Of a stretch of DNA of 64,000 nt, positions 28,227-37,601 are shown piece after piece. A program made the translations under genes and the position numbers. This DNA comes from an uncultured Clostridia bacterium (GTDB lineage Bacteria > Bacillota > Clostridia > TANB77 > CAG-508): the NCBI GenBank assembly GCA_947581805.1, contig CANPVM010000005.1, positions 24,899 to 88,898 on the forward strand, in the 5' to 3' direction. The notes beneath the pieces are model-generated. The model was not told where the DNA came from, made no database searches, and saw only the letters and a program-made list of their open reading frames with translations. The stretch's first letter is position 1. Each line of letters starts with the position of its first letter.

Positions 28227-28255
28227 TTGATTTTTAACATAAAATGTAATATAAT
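28227..28255 (+). promoter_or_regulatory. Promoter of a structured ncRNA
   Basis: TTGATT (28227-28232), exact 17-base spacer, TATAAT (28250-28255). No ORF follows on this strand until 28980. Confidence 0.75.
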
Positions 28256-28261
28256 AATATC

Positions 28262-28578
28262 GTTACAAGATTATATCTTTTGTTTTGTAATGGGAAACCT
28301 GTAGGTTTCCTGCAATTTCTCTAAGGAACGGTCCTACTAGGATTGGCCGTCCACTGTTTTACGGAGATAGGTTTCACTAGCCTAGCACAAAATAGTTTTT
28401 GCTAGTCCTAGAATTGCCATCAGAAGGATATAAATAAAAGTAGCAACAAAGCGAAATTATTTACGTTTGGCATAGGCCATCCGAGAAAATGTCACTCTTT
28501 AGTCTGTTACTCCGGATACACAGATTAAGGCAATAGCAAAATAAAGGAGGTACCTGCTTTTTAGGTACCTCTTTTTTT
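28262..28578 (+). ncRNA. Structured noncoding RNA of unknown family (about 315 nt)
   Basis: A predicted transcript between a consensus promoter and a textbook terminator, with no open frame of useful length and a G/C content clearly above the flanking intergenic DNA. Helices visible by eye: 28293-28300 with 28303-28310 (GGAAACCT/AGGTTTCC); an imperfect GGA-ACGG ... CCGTCC stem around 28325-28352; a long-range ATTGCC/GGCAAT pair (28413-28418 with 28529-28534) enclosing ATCCG/CGGAT (28479-28483 with 28513-28517). It does not carry the signatures I know for tmRNA, SRP RNA or RNase P (rnpB is elsewhere in the window). 6S RNA and the clostridial raiA-type RNA are families to test. It is not a riboswitch leader for asnB, which is on the other strand. 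Confidence 0.65.
28546..28578. terminator. Terminator of the ncRNA
   Basis: GAGGTACC / GGTACCTC perfect stem (28547-28554, 28564-28571) followed by T7. It may also serve the convergent minus-strand ORF ending at 28591. Confidence 0.88.
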
Positions 28579-28590
28579 GTCAACTTTACT

Positions 28591-28797
28591 TTAAATAGAA
28601 AAATGAAATGTCCTTCCTTTATATTCATAGTAAAGTGATACTACTTCATCATATATAATAGTATATGATATGTTTTCTGATTCTTCAGGAAATATGATAG
28701 AAATAATATGTCCCTTTTCATCTCGCGTAACTTTGAGTTCAGAATGTTCTTCTAAAAAATCTTCAAAAGTTTCCCGAATTTTTACACCTTTTATCAT
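28591..28797 (-). CDS. Orphan 68-residue protein (CGG read in frame)
   Basis: A small acidic protein beginning MIKGVKIRETFEDFLEE, with an AGGAGGCATATG-type ribosome site. The pattern of alternating charged and hydrophobic residues suggests a compact alpha/beta fold. No family recognised. The Arg in VKIRETF is CGG followed by G. It sits between the ncRNA terminator and another orphan gene. Confidence 0.55.
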   Translation of the reverse strand: MIKGVKIRETFEDFLEEHSELKVTRDEKGHIISIIFPEESENISYTIIYDEVVSLYYEYKGRTFHFSI

Positions 28798-28919
28798 TTC
28801 ATATGCCTCCTTTGAAGAATATAAAAATTTAAACTGACTTTTATTATAGCAACTAAAATATAAAAATGCAAGAAAATAAACAAGATTTTTAATAATATGG
28901 TGAAAAAACTTGTTATTGC

Positions 28920-28948
28920 TTGCAATTCATTTTTTAAGATGCTATAAT
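28920..28948 (+). promoter_or_regulatory. Sigma-A-type promoter of the 28980 gene
   Basis: TTGCAA (28920-28925), 17-base spacer, TATAAT (28943-28948), 31 bases before the start codon. Confidence 0.65.
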
Positions 28949-28979
28949 AATTCTACACAATAATATAAGGAGGTTTTTT

Positions 28980-29426
28980 ATGCAACAGTTCAACGACAGT
29001 AAAGGAAAAAGGCGGCTAGTCAACATTGCCAACATGAAGGAGGAAGAGGTAGAAGATTTTTACAATCAATATCATAAACTCTCAGAAGAGGAAAAAAAAG
29101 AAGCTACTCAAAAATTGCATCAACAAATTCGTAAAGTAAAAACGAAAAAACCTTCCAAATGGATTTTAGCAATTCATTCTAAGGAAGGAAAATTGATTGG
29201 CAAAATAGAGGTAAAGCCTTTAGAAGAAGAGCGAACAGTTTCTTTTAAAATTCAAATACCTAATGAAAATTGGATATTGAAATATGGGATGGAGGCAATT
29301 GACCAGTTTTTGAAAATATGTAAAGAAAATAAGTATTTTCAAGAAATTAGGATTATGCCTGAGCCAATTACAGAACAATATAAAAATATGCACAACATGA
29401 AAAATTATATAGTGCAGGTTGTATAA
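28980..29426 (+). CDS. Orphan 148-residue GNAT-like protein (CGG read in frame)
   Basis: It begins MQQFNDSKGKRRLVN after an AGGAGG site. The stretch KWILAIHSKEGKLIGKIEV followed by VSFKIQIPNENWILKYG resembles the central sheet of a GNAT acetyltransferase, but no acetyl-CoA loop (RxxGxG) is visible, so activity is doubtful. The second Arg of KGKRRL is CGG followed by C and must be read in frame. Codon use is richer in G/C at the 5' end than in the neighbouring genes. Confidence 0.55.
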   Translation: MQQFNDSKGKRRLVNIANMKEEEVEDFYNQYHKLSEEEKKEATQKLHQQIRKVKTKKPSKWILAIHSKEGKLIGKIEVKPLEEERTVSFKIQIPNENWILKYGMEAIDQFLKICKENKYFQEIRIMPEPITEQYKNMHNMKNYIVQVV

Positions 29427-29433
29427 ATAATCA

Positions 29434-29479
29434 AATGGAAAGGTTATCTTAATAATTTAAGGTAACCTTTTCCATTTTT
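29434..29479 (+). terminator. Terminator of the 28980 gene
   Basis: Long imperfect stem AAATGGAAAGGTTATCTT ... AGGTAACCTTTTCCATTT with T run. Confidence 0.8.
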
Positions 29480-29492
29480 TTTGCCTTAAGTA

Positions 29493-29521
29493 TTGACAAA
29501 AAATAAAAAACTTAGTATAAT
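29493..29521 (+). promoter_or_regulatory. Strong promoter of rpmF
   Basis: TTGACA (29493-29498), 17-base A-rich spacer, TATAAT (29516-29521). Confidence 0.8.
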
Positions 29522-29593
29522 TTTATGGTACTTGAAAAAAGAGAAAACTATGTAACATACATATAAAAAGAACAATTACGAGGGGGGATAAAA

Positions 29594-29776
29594 ATGGCAC
29601 AACCAAAAAGAAGATGGTCAAAAGCAAGAACAGGTTTAAAAAGATCAACATGGAAATTAGAAAATAAAAATTTAGTAGCATGTCCACATTGTCATGAAAT
29701 GATGGAACAACACAAAGTTTGCTCTAATTGTGGATACTACAATGGAAAAGAAGTAATAGCAAAAAAAGAAAATTAA
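29594..29776 (+). CDS. rpmF: 50S ribosomal protein L32
   Basis: A 60-residue protein with the L32 N-terminus (MAQPKRRWSKARTGLKRS) and four zinc-coordinating cysteines in CPHCHEMMEQHKVCSNCGYY. It is a structural protein of the large ribosomal subunit. The companion gene for the DUF177 (YceD) protein, often directly upstream, is not here; rpmF has its own consensus promoter and terminator. Confidence 0.95.
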   Translation: MAQPKRRWSKARTGLKRSTWKLENKNLVACPHCHEMMEQHKVCSNCGYYNGKEVIAKKEN

Positions 29777-29781
29777 TAGAA

Positions 29782-29815
29782 ATGTGGTAAAAGAAACTAG
29801 CTTTTACCACATTTT
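29782..29815 (+). terminator. Terminator of rpmF
   Basis: AATGTGGTAAAAG / CTTTTACCACATT stem with T5 run. Confidence 0.88.
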
Positions 29816-29872
29816 TATTGCATAAAAAAAAGGCAAATGATATAATAAGCAAAAAATAGAGAGGAAAAACAA

Positions 29873-31633
29873 ATGATAGAAATAAAAGGAACAATCAATA
29901 AATTAATAAAAATATTAAAACAAAATAAATGGATTCATTATTTTATCATTATTGCAATTGGTATTGTTTTGAGTATTCCTTTAAATCAAATACAAATACG
30001 CGAAACACATGATGGAGCACTCCATTTCTTACGTGTACTTGGAACAATAGATACTCTTAAAATAGGAAAGTTTCCTCCATTAATTAATCAATATTACTGC
30101 AATGCATCGGGATATGCAATAAATTTATTTTATCCACCAATTGTGACTTATATTCCGCTTTTAATTAAATTATTTACACCTACTTATTCAATGGCTTTAA
30201 AAATATATGGGGCAATTTGTATTATTTTATCTGGCATTACTATGTATCAATTTACATACCAATTAACAAAAAAAAGAGGAATTGCATTATTTGCAGCAAT
30301 TTTTTATCTAATTGCACCATATAAACTTGCTAATGTTTATAAAAGATTTGCCATTGGGGAATTTACTGCAATGGTGTTTATGCCATTAGTTTTTTTAGGA
30401 CTCACTAATTTATTTGAAGCAGATAAAAAAAAGCATTATTATATTGCAATAGGAACAATTGGGTTAATGTTATCTCATACAGTAACCACTCTATATACTG
30501 CTATTTTCTGCGTAATTTATATATTATTTCATTTAAAACAACTAAAAAATCAGGAAATAATAAAAAAGTGTTTTATTAATGGAATATTTATTTTACTAGT
30601 TAGTATGCTTTTTTGGTTACCGTTATTAGAAGCAACACTACTTGCAGATTATGCAATTATGGATGATTCTATAATAGCAACAAATGCAGATTATGTAGCT
30701 GAACATACTATTTTGTTCTCACAATTATTTAAAGATATTGGAGAAGAAAATGGAACCACTTTTCTTTTGGGAATACCTACAATTTTAGCTATTTTATTAA
30801 CTCCTTTTATGTTAAAAAAAGTCGATATAAAATATAAAGATTTCTATTTATTAAGTATTATTTTTGGATTATTTTCTATTTTTATGATAAGTAAATTTTT
30901 TCCATGGAGAATTATGCCAAACATACTTTGCAAATTACAATATCCATGGAGAATGGAAGGATTTTTCAACTTCTTTTCAAGCTTTGTTTGTGGTGTAAAT
31001 TTATTTTTATTGTTGCAGCAGTTAAAAAGAAAAGATATTTTGAAAATATGTTTAATTTTAATTATAGTAATTGTTGCAGTATATAACAGCTTGGATATTA
31101 TGTCGCAATTCTATGCAAAAGATAAAGAAAAAGACAAAAAATACGAGACTTATATTTTGGAAAATAAACAAATTTCTCATTTTCACATTAACCGAGATTA
31201 TATGCCATTAAAAGCCATTAAATTACAAAATACATATGTTAAGGAGAGAGAAGATAAAACTTATGTATTAGAAGGCAGTACTAAAATACTAGATGAAAAT
31301 AAAATTAATTTAAAAGATGAAATGAAATTAAAAAAAGTACAAGAAGGTACATTACTAGAATTTCCTTATTATTACTATCCAGGTTATAAAATAACACTTG
31401 TTGTAAACGGAATAGAAAAAGAAATAAAAACAATAGAATCAGAACACGGCTATCTTGCTTGCTGTTTAGATGAAGAAATAGAAGAAGGAGCCCTTACCGT
31501 AGAATATGTAGGAACTACAATTACCTATGTGTCTTATGCTATTTCTGCAATTAGCTTTGTTGTTTTTATAGTTTATATTGTAATAGAAAAAAATAAAAAT
31601 TCTACACTTCATGATAACAAAGATAAGTATTAA
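29873..31633 (+). CDS. Polytopic membrane protein (PTPS-related family)
   Basis: A 586-residue membrane protein with roughly 10-12 hydrophobic segments, an early HDGALHFLRVL loop after the first helix, and a large extracytoplasmic C-terminal domain (about 400-540) before a last helix. It looks like the membrane family named for 6-pyruvoyl-tetrahydropterin synthase relation (PF10131), distantly like GT-C glycosyltransferases; biochemical role unknown. It is a close paralogue of the next gene (31660-33370), 26 bases downstream, and serves as an intact alignment guide for that gene's frameshift. Confidence 0.7.
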   Translation: MIEIKGTINKLIKILKQNKWIHYFIIIAIGIVLSIPLNQIQIRETHDGALHFLRVLGTIDTLKIGKFPPLINQYYCNASGYAINLFYPPIVTYIPLLIKLFTPTYSMALKIYGAICIILSGITMYQFTYQLTKKRGIALFAAIFYLIAPYKLANVYKRFAIGEFTAMVFMPLVFLGLTNLFEADKKKHYYIAIGTIGLMLSHTVTTLYTAIFCVIYILFHLKQLKNQEIIKKCFINGIFILLVSMLFWLPLLEATLLADYAIMDDSIIATNADYVAEHTILFSQLFKDIGEENGTTFLLGIPTILAILLTPFMLKKVDIKYKDFYLLSIIFGLFSIFMISKFFPWRIMPNILCKLQYPWRMEGFFNFFSSFVCGVNLFLLLQQLKRKDILKICLILIIVIVAVYNSLDIMSQFYAKDKEKDKKYETYILENKQISHFHINRDYMPLKAIKLQNTYVKEREDKTYVLEGSTKILDENKINLKDEMKLKKVQEGTLLEFPYYYYPGYKITLVVNGIEKEIKTIESEHGYLACCLDEEIEEGALTVEYVGTTITYVSYAISAISFVVFIVYIVIEKNKNSTLHDNKDKY

Positions 31634-31659
31634 CAAAAAAAGAAAAGAGGAGAAAGAAA

Positions 31660-33370
31660 ATGAGTAAAATAAAACAAATATTACAAAAAGAAAATAGTAA
31701 AAATATTTTGCTCTTATTGCTTGTTTCTTTCTTTGTTTGTCTTCCGCTTCTAAGCAAAAAAATAGACATTAGTTACGATGATGGTGTGCAACATATAGCA
31801 AGGTTAATGGGAACATATCAATCTATTCAAGAAGGGCAATTATTTCCTGTTATTATGTCAAAATTTTGTAATAACTTTGGCTATTCTTGGAACTTATTTT
31901 ATAGCCCATTTACTGCTTATGTGCCATTATTCTTTAAAATACTAGGAGTTTCCTTTACTAGCTGTATTAAATTATTTATGTTTTTTGTTGTTTTTGCATC
32001 TGGTGTTACCATGTATTTCTTTACAAAAGAAGTAGCGAAAAATAAAAAAATTGCTTTGCTTGCAGGAATTTTTTATTTATTTGCACCTTATCGCATTACC
32101 GATATGTATATTCGAAATGCGTTATCAGAATTGACTTCTTTTGCATTCTTACCAATGGTATTTCAACGGACTATATGGAGTTTTAAAAGGAAAGCCAAAA
32201 AAAGAATATATATTAATAATAGGTAGTGTGGGGCTTATCTTAACTCATACCATTATTACTATGTATACTGCTATTTTGTGCTTTGTTTACTTGTTATGGC
32301 AAAGCAAAGCTCTAAAGAAAAAACAAGTAATAAGAAAAATTATAGTATCAATTGTCTTCATTATTCTTCTAACTGCATTCTTCTGGTGCCCTTTATTAGA
32401 GCATAAATTAGGAGCAGAATATGAAGTATTTCAGCCAGGAAGAATGGAACGAACTGAAGTGCTAATTGCTTTTAAACTAAATTTCATAGATTTACTTTTT
32501 ACTACCTCAAAACAAGGAATGATTTATGAAATTGGACTTATTAGCATTATTTTACTAATCTTATCACCTCTAGTAATAAGAAAATTAAGAGAAAAATGCA
32601 AACATACAGATTTTTATCGTTTTTATATTTTTGCGCTTACAGCAGGGATGGCATGTCTTATTATGACATTAAAAGTATTTCCATTTGAACATTTACCTGC
32701 AATTTTAAAAATGCTACAATTTTCATTTAGATTATTAGAATTTTCTTCATTCTTCTTAGCATTTGTAGCAGCAGTCAATTTTTCTGTATTATTGAAAAAG
32801 GTAAAAAGCAAAGATATTTGCATTCTTCTAGTTTTACTAATACTAACAAGCACTTTATTTATTTTTCATTTACCATATACAGAAAACTTAAATGAAGAAC
32901 GTTTATGGCCAGCAGTAAGAGTAACAGAAAATACAGGTAGAGTGCATGCAGGCTGTGCAAGTTTTGAATATTTACCAAGCAAAGCATTTCAAAATCGAAG
33001 TTATATTGAAACAAGAGAAGATAGAATATATGTGTTAGAAGGAAATGCAGAAATAAAAATGCAAAATAAAGAAAATACAAATTTAAAAAGTATTGTATCT
33101 GCAGAAGGAGAAGCAAAATTAGAATTACCTTATATATATTATTTAGGATATGAAGTAACTTTAGAACAACAAGGCAAAAAAGAAGCATTAAAACCTTATG
33201 AAACAGAAAATGGATTTGTAGGAGTTACCTTAGAAAATGTAGAAGAAGGAATTTTAGAGGTGCATTATACAGGAACTAGCCTTATGAAATTTTCTGCTAT
33301 GGTTTCCATTTTGGGAGTTGTAGGATTAGTAGGAAAATATGTGCTCGCATTAAAAAGAAAAAATAAATAA
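31660..33370 (+). CDS. Polytopic membrane protein, paralogue of the preceding gene, read through a +1 shift at CGG
   Basis: The zero frame gives 188 residues (to 32226) and a second frame, offset by one base, continues to 33370. At the junction codons are TTT CAA CGG ACT; skipping the C at 32167 gives CAA GGA CTA TAT. The corrected protein is about 569 residues with the same topology as the 586-residue paralogue: early DDGVQHIARL loop, multiple helices, an extracytoplasmic domain and last helix. The recoded Gly aligns with Gly in the paralogue (VFQ-GLYG against VFL-GLTN), followed by the shared ILTHTI/MLSHTV stretch. This internal alignment makes the single-base shift very secure. Confidence 0.8.
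32167..32170 (+). other. CGGA +1 frameshift site (membrane protein)
   Basis: Zero frame CAA CGG ACT; shifted CAA (C) GGA CTA. The only site of the seven preceded by a Gln codon rather than Pro or Ser. Confidence 0.78.
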
Positions 33371-33390
33371 ATTACTAAAAGGCATAGAAA

Positions 33391-33422
33391 AACAAGGTTT
33401 CTAAATAGAAACCTTGTTTTTC
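33391..33422. terminator. Bidirectional terminator
   Basis: AACAAGGTTTC / GAAACCTTGTT perfect stem with flanking A and T runs, between convergent genes. Confidence 0.88.
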
Positions 33423-33425
33423 GTA

Positions 33426-33794
33426 TTACTCATAGCGACTTCTATCGAATGATAGCCGCTCCTTTGCCTTCTTTTCTTCTTCTTCAGTTAATGAACATTT
33501 TAATAAACGAGGACACCACAATGGTGTACTAATGTTCACCATTTCAGAAGGTTTTTCCAAAGCACCTGCAATCATAGCTTTCATTTTTTCACATACTGCT
33601 TTTTGGTCATTGTCATGGAACCAATCATAAGGATCCGGGTCCCGCCGAAAAGCTAAAAAAGAACAAGAATCACAGAATTCTGTATTTTGGTTAATACCGC
33701 CAGTTACATGAGCAAGTTTACCATCTGCATCTACTGCAACGACATCAAGACCGGCTGCTTCCATTTTTTGAATTTCTTTTTGCATTTCAGTCAT
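33426..33794 (-). CDS. Orphan 122-residue protein (three CGG codons read in frame)
   Basis: It begins MTEMQKEIQKMEAAGLDVVAVDADGK after an AAGGAGGTAG site. Four cysteines (FCDSCSFLA, CEKMK, WCPRLLKCS) could coordinate metal. It has tandem Arg CGG CGG in FRRDPDP and another CGG in KERLSF, all of which must be read in frame. G/C content is visibly higher than neighbours. Family unknown. It lies alone between the membrane protein pair and der. Confidence 0.6.
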   Translation of the reverse strand: MTEMQKEIQKMEAAGLDVVAVDADGKLAHVTGGINQNTEFCDSCSFLAFRRDPDPYDWFHDNDQKAVCEKMKAMIAGALEKPSEMVNISTPLWCPRLLKCSLTEEEEKKAKERLSFDRSRYE

Positions 33795-33941
33795 AATGCT
33801 ACCTCCTTAAATAATTATTTCAATAGGTATTACAACAATGATTACGTATCAATAATAACATAAAAAATAGAAAAACACAATATTGCATTGACGAAAAAAC
33901 AAAAATAGTATAGAATAAACATGATAAAAGAGGTGAAACAA

Positions 33942-35261
33942 ATGAGCAAGCCAACCGTGGCAATTGTAGGAAGACCAAATGTAGGAAAATCCACATTTTT
34001 TAATTATATAGCAGGAAAAAGAATTTCTATTGTTCAAGATGAACCAGGTGTTACAAGAGACAGAGTTTATGCAGATGCCACTTGGAAAGGAAGAAGTTTT
34101 ACGTTAATAGATACCGGAGGAATTGAACCAGAATCGGAGGATATTATTGTTTCTCAAATGAGAGAGCAAGCAAACATTGCTATAAATATTGCAGATGTTA
34201 TAGTATTTCTTACCGATATGAAGCAAGGGGTTACAGCAACAGATGAAGAAATTAGCTTAATGCTTAAAAAATCGAAGAAACCTGTTGTTTTAGTTTGCAA
34301 CAAAGCAGATAACTTTGGTAAAACGGCGGATGACATTTATGAATTTTACAATTTAGGACTAGGCACTCCATATCCTGTATCATCAGTAAATGCTTTAGGA
34401 ATTGGAGATGTACTAGATGCCATATATGAACACTTTCCAGAAACTGAAGATGAAGAAGATGGAAGCACTATAAAAGTAGCAGTTATTGGAAAGCCAAATG
34501 TAGGTAAATCCTCTTTAATAAATAAAATTTTAGGAGAAAACAGAGTCATTGTAAGCGACATTGCAGGCACTACAAGAGATGCCATAGACTCTGAATTTGA
34601 AAATGAATTTGGAAAATATGTTTTTATAGATACAGCAGGCATTCGTAGAAAATCTAAAGTAGAAGAACAAATAGAAAAATATAGTGTAATGAGAAGTCTT
34701 TTAGCAGTAGAAAGAGCAGATGTATGTCTTCTTATGATAGACGCAAATGAAGGAGTAACAGAGCAAGATAAAAAAATAGCGGGAGAAGCACACGAGGCAG
34801 GAAAAGCAAGTATTATTGTTATAAACAAGTGGGATGCTTATGAAAAAGATGAACATACCATGGAACAATATAAAAAAGAGGTATATAGAGAACTTGCTTA
34901 TTTATCTTATGCACCCATTATCTTTATTTCAGCCAAAACAGGGCAAAGGGTAAATCAATTATTTGAGTTAATTAATAAAGTAGCAAATCAAAATGCAATG
35001 AGAGTTTCAACCTCTGTTTTGAATCAAGTATTAAATGAAGCCATTGCCATTGTACAACCACCAACAGATAAAGGAAAACGCTTAAAAATTTTTTATATGA
35101 CACAAGCATCTACCAAACCACCAACATTTGTTGTGTTTGTAAACGATAAAAAATTATTTCATTTTTCATATGAAAGATATTTGGTAAATCAAATACGAAA
35201 AGAATTTACTTTAACAGGAACACCTGTTAGAATGATTGTAAGAGAAAAAAAGGAGGAATAA
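33942..35261 (+). CDS. der: Ribosome biogenesis GTPase Der (EngA)
   Basis: A 439-residue tandem GTPase. Start chosen at 33942 ([17 protein letters not shown]), seven bases after AGAGGTG; the ATG at 33921 adds a seven-residue tail with no ribosome site. G1 motifs are GRPNVGKS (first domain) and GKPNVGKS (second domain); G3 motifs DTGG and DTAG; G4 NKAD and NKWD. A C-terminal KH-like domain follows. Needed for 50S subunit assembly. It is followed 4 bases later by plsY. Confidence 0.97.
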   Translation: MSKPTVAIVGRPNVGKSTFFNYIAGKRISIVQDEPGVTRDRVYADATWKGRSFTLIDTGGIEPESEDIIVSQMREQANIAINIADVIVFLTDMKQGVTATDEEISLMLKKSKKPVVLVCNKADNFGKTADDIYEFYNLGLGTPYPVSSVNALGIGDVLDAIYEHFPETEDEEDGSTIKVAVIGKPNVGKSSLINKILGENRVIVSDIAGTTRDAIDSEFENEFGKYVFIDTAGIRRKSKVEEQIEKYSVMRSLLAVERADVCLLMIDANEGVTEQDKKIAGEAHEAGKASIIVINKWDAYEKDEHTMEQYKKEVYRELAYLSYAPIIFISAKTGQRVNQLFELINKVANQNAMRVSTSVLNQVLNEAIAIVQPPTDKGKRLKIFYMTQASTKPPTFVVFVNDKKLFHFSYERYLVNQIRKEFTLTGTPVRMIVREKKEE

Positions 35262-35264
35262 AAA

Positions 35265-35903
35265 ATGGCAACTTATATTGTTGTAACAATTATAGCTTAT
35301 TTATTAGGAAGCATTAGCTTTTCCGTTATTATTAGCAAAAAATTAGCAGGATTTGATGTAAGAGAAAAAGGAAGTGGAAATGCAGGAACTACAAATGTAT
35401 TAAGAACAGTAGGAAAAAAAGCATCGATTATTACGCTAATTTGTGATATTCTAAAAGGAGTAGTTGCAGTTTTAGTCGCTTATATTGCAGGACTTATTGT
35501 AAAAGAAGGAATAGACAAAGCATTACTAATTCAACTTGCAGGAATTGCAGTTATATTAGGGCATACATTTCCAATCTTCTTCCAATTTAAAGGAGGTAAA
35601 GGAATAGCGACAGCCTTAGGTGTTCTATTAGTAACGAATTGGAATATCGGATTAATTTGCTTAGTATTTGCTTTAGTATTAATGATTTTAACAAGAATGG
35701 TATCATTAGGTTCTATAGCAGCAGCTATTTTATTCCCTGTATTAATTACCTTTATGCCACATAATAGTTACTTAGTAGATGGAAACTATATTATATACAG
35801 TATTTTACTTGCAGTTTTAGTAGTGTTTAATCATAGAGAAAATGTAAAACGTCTACTTTCTGGAACAGAAAATAAAATAGATTTTAAAAATTTAAAGAAA
35901 TAA
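35265..35903 (+). CDS. plsY: Acyl-phosphate glycerol-3-phosphate acyltransferase PlsY
   Basis: A 212-residue membrane protein with about five helices. The three PlsY motifs are visible: GSGNAGTTNVLRTVGK, GHTFPIFFQFKGGKGIATALG, and the VFNHRENVKRLLSG region near the end. It transfers acyl groups from acyl-phosphate to glycerol-3-phosphate, the first step of phospholipid synthesis. The gpsA gene, which supplies the substrate, follows after a repeat-containing gap: a der-plsY-gpsA block typical of Firmicutes. Confidence 0.96.
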   Translation: MATYIVVTIIAYLLGSISFSVIISKKLAGFDVREKGSGNAGTTNVLRTVGKKASIITLICDILKGVVAVLVAYIAGLIVKEGIDKALLIQLAGIAVILGHTFPIFFQFKGGKGIATALGVLLVTNWNIGLICLVFALVLMILTRMVSLGSIAAAILFPVLITFMPHNSYLVDGNYIIYSILLAVLVVFNHRENVKRLLSGTENKIDFKNLKK

Positions 35904-35918
35904 GAAAGATTGAACAAG

Positions 35919-35968
35919 AGGGACGCCCCTTTTCGTTCCAAAATGGAACGCTGGGGACACCCCTTTTC
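35919..35968. repeat. Intergenic repeat copy 1
   Basis: GGGACGCCCC, then CGTTCCAAAATGGAACG (an 8-bp palindromic hairpin) and GGGGACACCCC. Shares the GTTCCAAATGGA core and GGGAC flanks with copies at 37101 and 42551. Resembles REP-type elements of clostridial genomes. Confidence 0.6.
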
Positions 35969-36099
35969 TATTATTAGAAATTTTAGCAATTTTTAAATTA
36001 TATTATTTTAAAACTATAGCATTTTAAATTATAGTATTTTCATAATAATAAATATAATTAAGTAAAACAAAATTAAGCAAATTAAAAAGGAGAAAAAAA

Positions 36100-37084
36100 G
36101 TGAAAAAAATAGCAATTATAGGAAGTGGAAGTTGGGGAGTAGCCCTTGCCATTCACTTAGTAAAATTAGGAAATGAAATAAAAATCTGGTCTTTTATGCA
36201 AGAAGAAGCAGATTTAATTAATAAAGAAAAAAAGTGCAAATTTTTACCAGAAATCACAATTCCAGAAGGAATTATTTGTACTACTTCTTATGAAGAAGCA
36301 ATCAATGGTTCAGAAATTATTTTACATGTTACACCATCGAAATTTACAAGAAATACAGTAAAAGAATATAAGCCATATGTAACAAATCAAACCATTGTAA
36401 TTTGTTCAAAAGGGTTTGAAACAACAACATTATCAACCTTAGACGAAGTATTTAAAGAAGAATTACCAAATACAAAATTAGCCATTTTATCACGGACCAA
36501 GCCATGCAGAGGAAGTATCTAAAGGAATTCCAACGGCAATGGTAATTGCATCAGAAAACGAAAAAGTAGCAGATGAAATTAGTGATATTTTTATGAACGA
36601 AAATTTAAGAGTTTACACTTCTTCAGATGTAAAAGGAGTAGAGCTAGGAGGAGCCTTAAAAAATATTATCGCCTTTTGTGCAGGTGTAGCAGCAGGAATA
36701 GGCCTTGGAGATAACTCTTTTGCCGCCCTAATCACAAGAGGTCTTACGGAAATTGCAAGATTAGGAGAAACTTTAGGCGGAAATAGAGAAACCTTCTATG
36801 GCTTAACAGGTTTAGGAGACTTAATTGTTACATGCCTTAGTGAGCATAGCAGAAATAGAACTGCAGGAAAACTAATGGGGCAAGGAATGTCCTTAGAAGA
36901 TGCTAGAAAGCAAATTGGAATGGTAATAGAAGGAGTGGACAACATAGAAGTAGCTCATGAACTTGCACAAAAATATAATGTAGATATGCCAATTGTAAAT
37001 GCTGTATATGATATGTTATATAATGGGTTAAACCCACGAGAAGGAGTAACACTTCTAATGACAAGAGATAAAAAATCAGAATAA
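36100..37084 (+). CDS. gpsA: Glycerol-3-phosphate dehydrogenase (NAD(P)+) GpsA, read through a +1 shift at CGG
   Basis: It begins with GTG at 36100 after AAAGGAGAAAA. The NAD-binding half (IIGSGSWGVALAIHLV) reads in the zero frame to residue 131. The conserved LSGPSHAEEV motif is split: codons TTA TCA CGG ACC. Skipping the C at 36493 gives TCA GGA CCA AGC CAT GCA GAG and joins the C-terminal catalytic half (GVELGGALKNIIAFCAG with the catalytic lysine, RGLTEIARLG). The corrected length is 327 residues, normal for GpsA. Without the shift a 140-residue fragment results, yet gpsA is normally essential for phospholipid synthesis. No other lesion is visible. Confidence 0.9.
36493..36496 (+). other. 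CGGA +1 frameshift site (gpsA)
   Basis: Zero frame TCA CGG ACC; shifted TCA (C) GGA CCA AGC restores the family's Ser-Gly-Pro-Ser motif. Confidence 0.8.
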
Positions 37085-37100
37085 TAAAGCAGTGGTACAA

Positions 37101-37134
37101 ATTGTTCCAAATGGAGCAATTTGGGACTGTCCCT
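37101..37134. repeat. Intergenic repeat copy 2
   Basis: ATTGTTCCAAATGGAGCAAT hairpin followed by GGGACTGTCCC, related to the copies at 35919 and 42551. Confidence 0.55.
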
Positions 37135-37156
37135 AATTGCGACAATGGAGGAAAAT

Positions 37157-37594
37157 ATGAAATTAGTCATTCAAAGAGTAAAACATGCTAGCGTAGAAGT
37201 AGATAGCAAAATAGTAGGAAAAATAGGACAAGGTTTTCTTGTCCTTCTTGGTGTAGGACCAGAAGATACAAAAGAAACAGCAGATTTTCTGGTACAGAAA
37301 TTAATTAAATTAAGAATATTTGAAGATGAAAATGATAAAATGAATCTTAGTTTAAAAGATGTACAAGGAGAACTTTTAATTGTTTCTCAATTTACTCTTT
37401 ATGCAGATTGTTCTTCAGGAAATAGACCAAGTTTTACAAATGCTGCTAAACCAGATAAAGCAAATGAACTATATGAATATTTTATAGAAAAATGTAAGGA
37501 AGAGAATATAGTCGTAGAACATGGTATTTTTGGCGCTGATATGAAAGTAGAACTTCTAAATGATGGACCCGTTACTATTTTGCTAGAAAAATAG
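37157..37594 (+). CDS. dtd: D-aminoacyl-tRNA deacylase
   Basis: A 145-residue protein. Start at 37157 ([16 protein letters not shown]) after ATGGAGGA; the longer frame from 37121 runs through the repeat and is not credible. Signatures: [18 protein letters not shown] (with catalytic Thr region) and the C-terminal [11 protein letters not shown]ly-cisPro motif. It hydrolyses D-amino acids from mischarged tRNAs. Confidence 0.95.
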   Translation: MKLVIQRVKHASVEVDSKIVGKIGQGFLVLLGVGPEDTKETADFLVQKLIKLRIFEDENDKMNLSLKDVQGELLIVSQFTLYADCSSGNRPSFTNAAKPDKANELYEYFIEKCKEENIVVEHGIFGADMKVELLNDGPVTILLEK

Positions 37595-37601
37595 TAATTG
37601 T

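Noticed and set aside
28262..28578. tmRNA, SRP RNA or an asnB riboswitch
   Set aside because: No tRNA-like ends or tag frame for tmRNA, no SRP Alu/GGAAG hallmark, and asnB is transcribed from the other strand.
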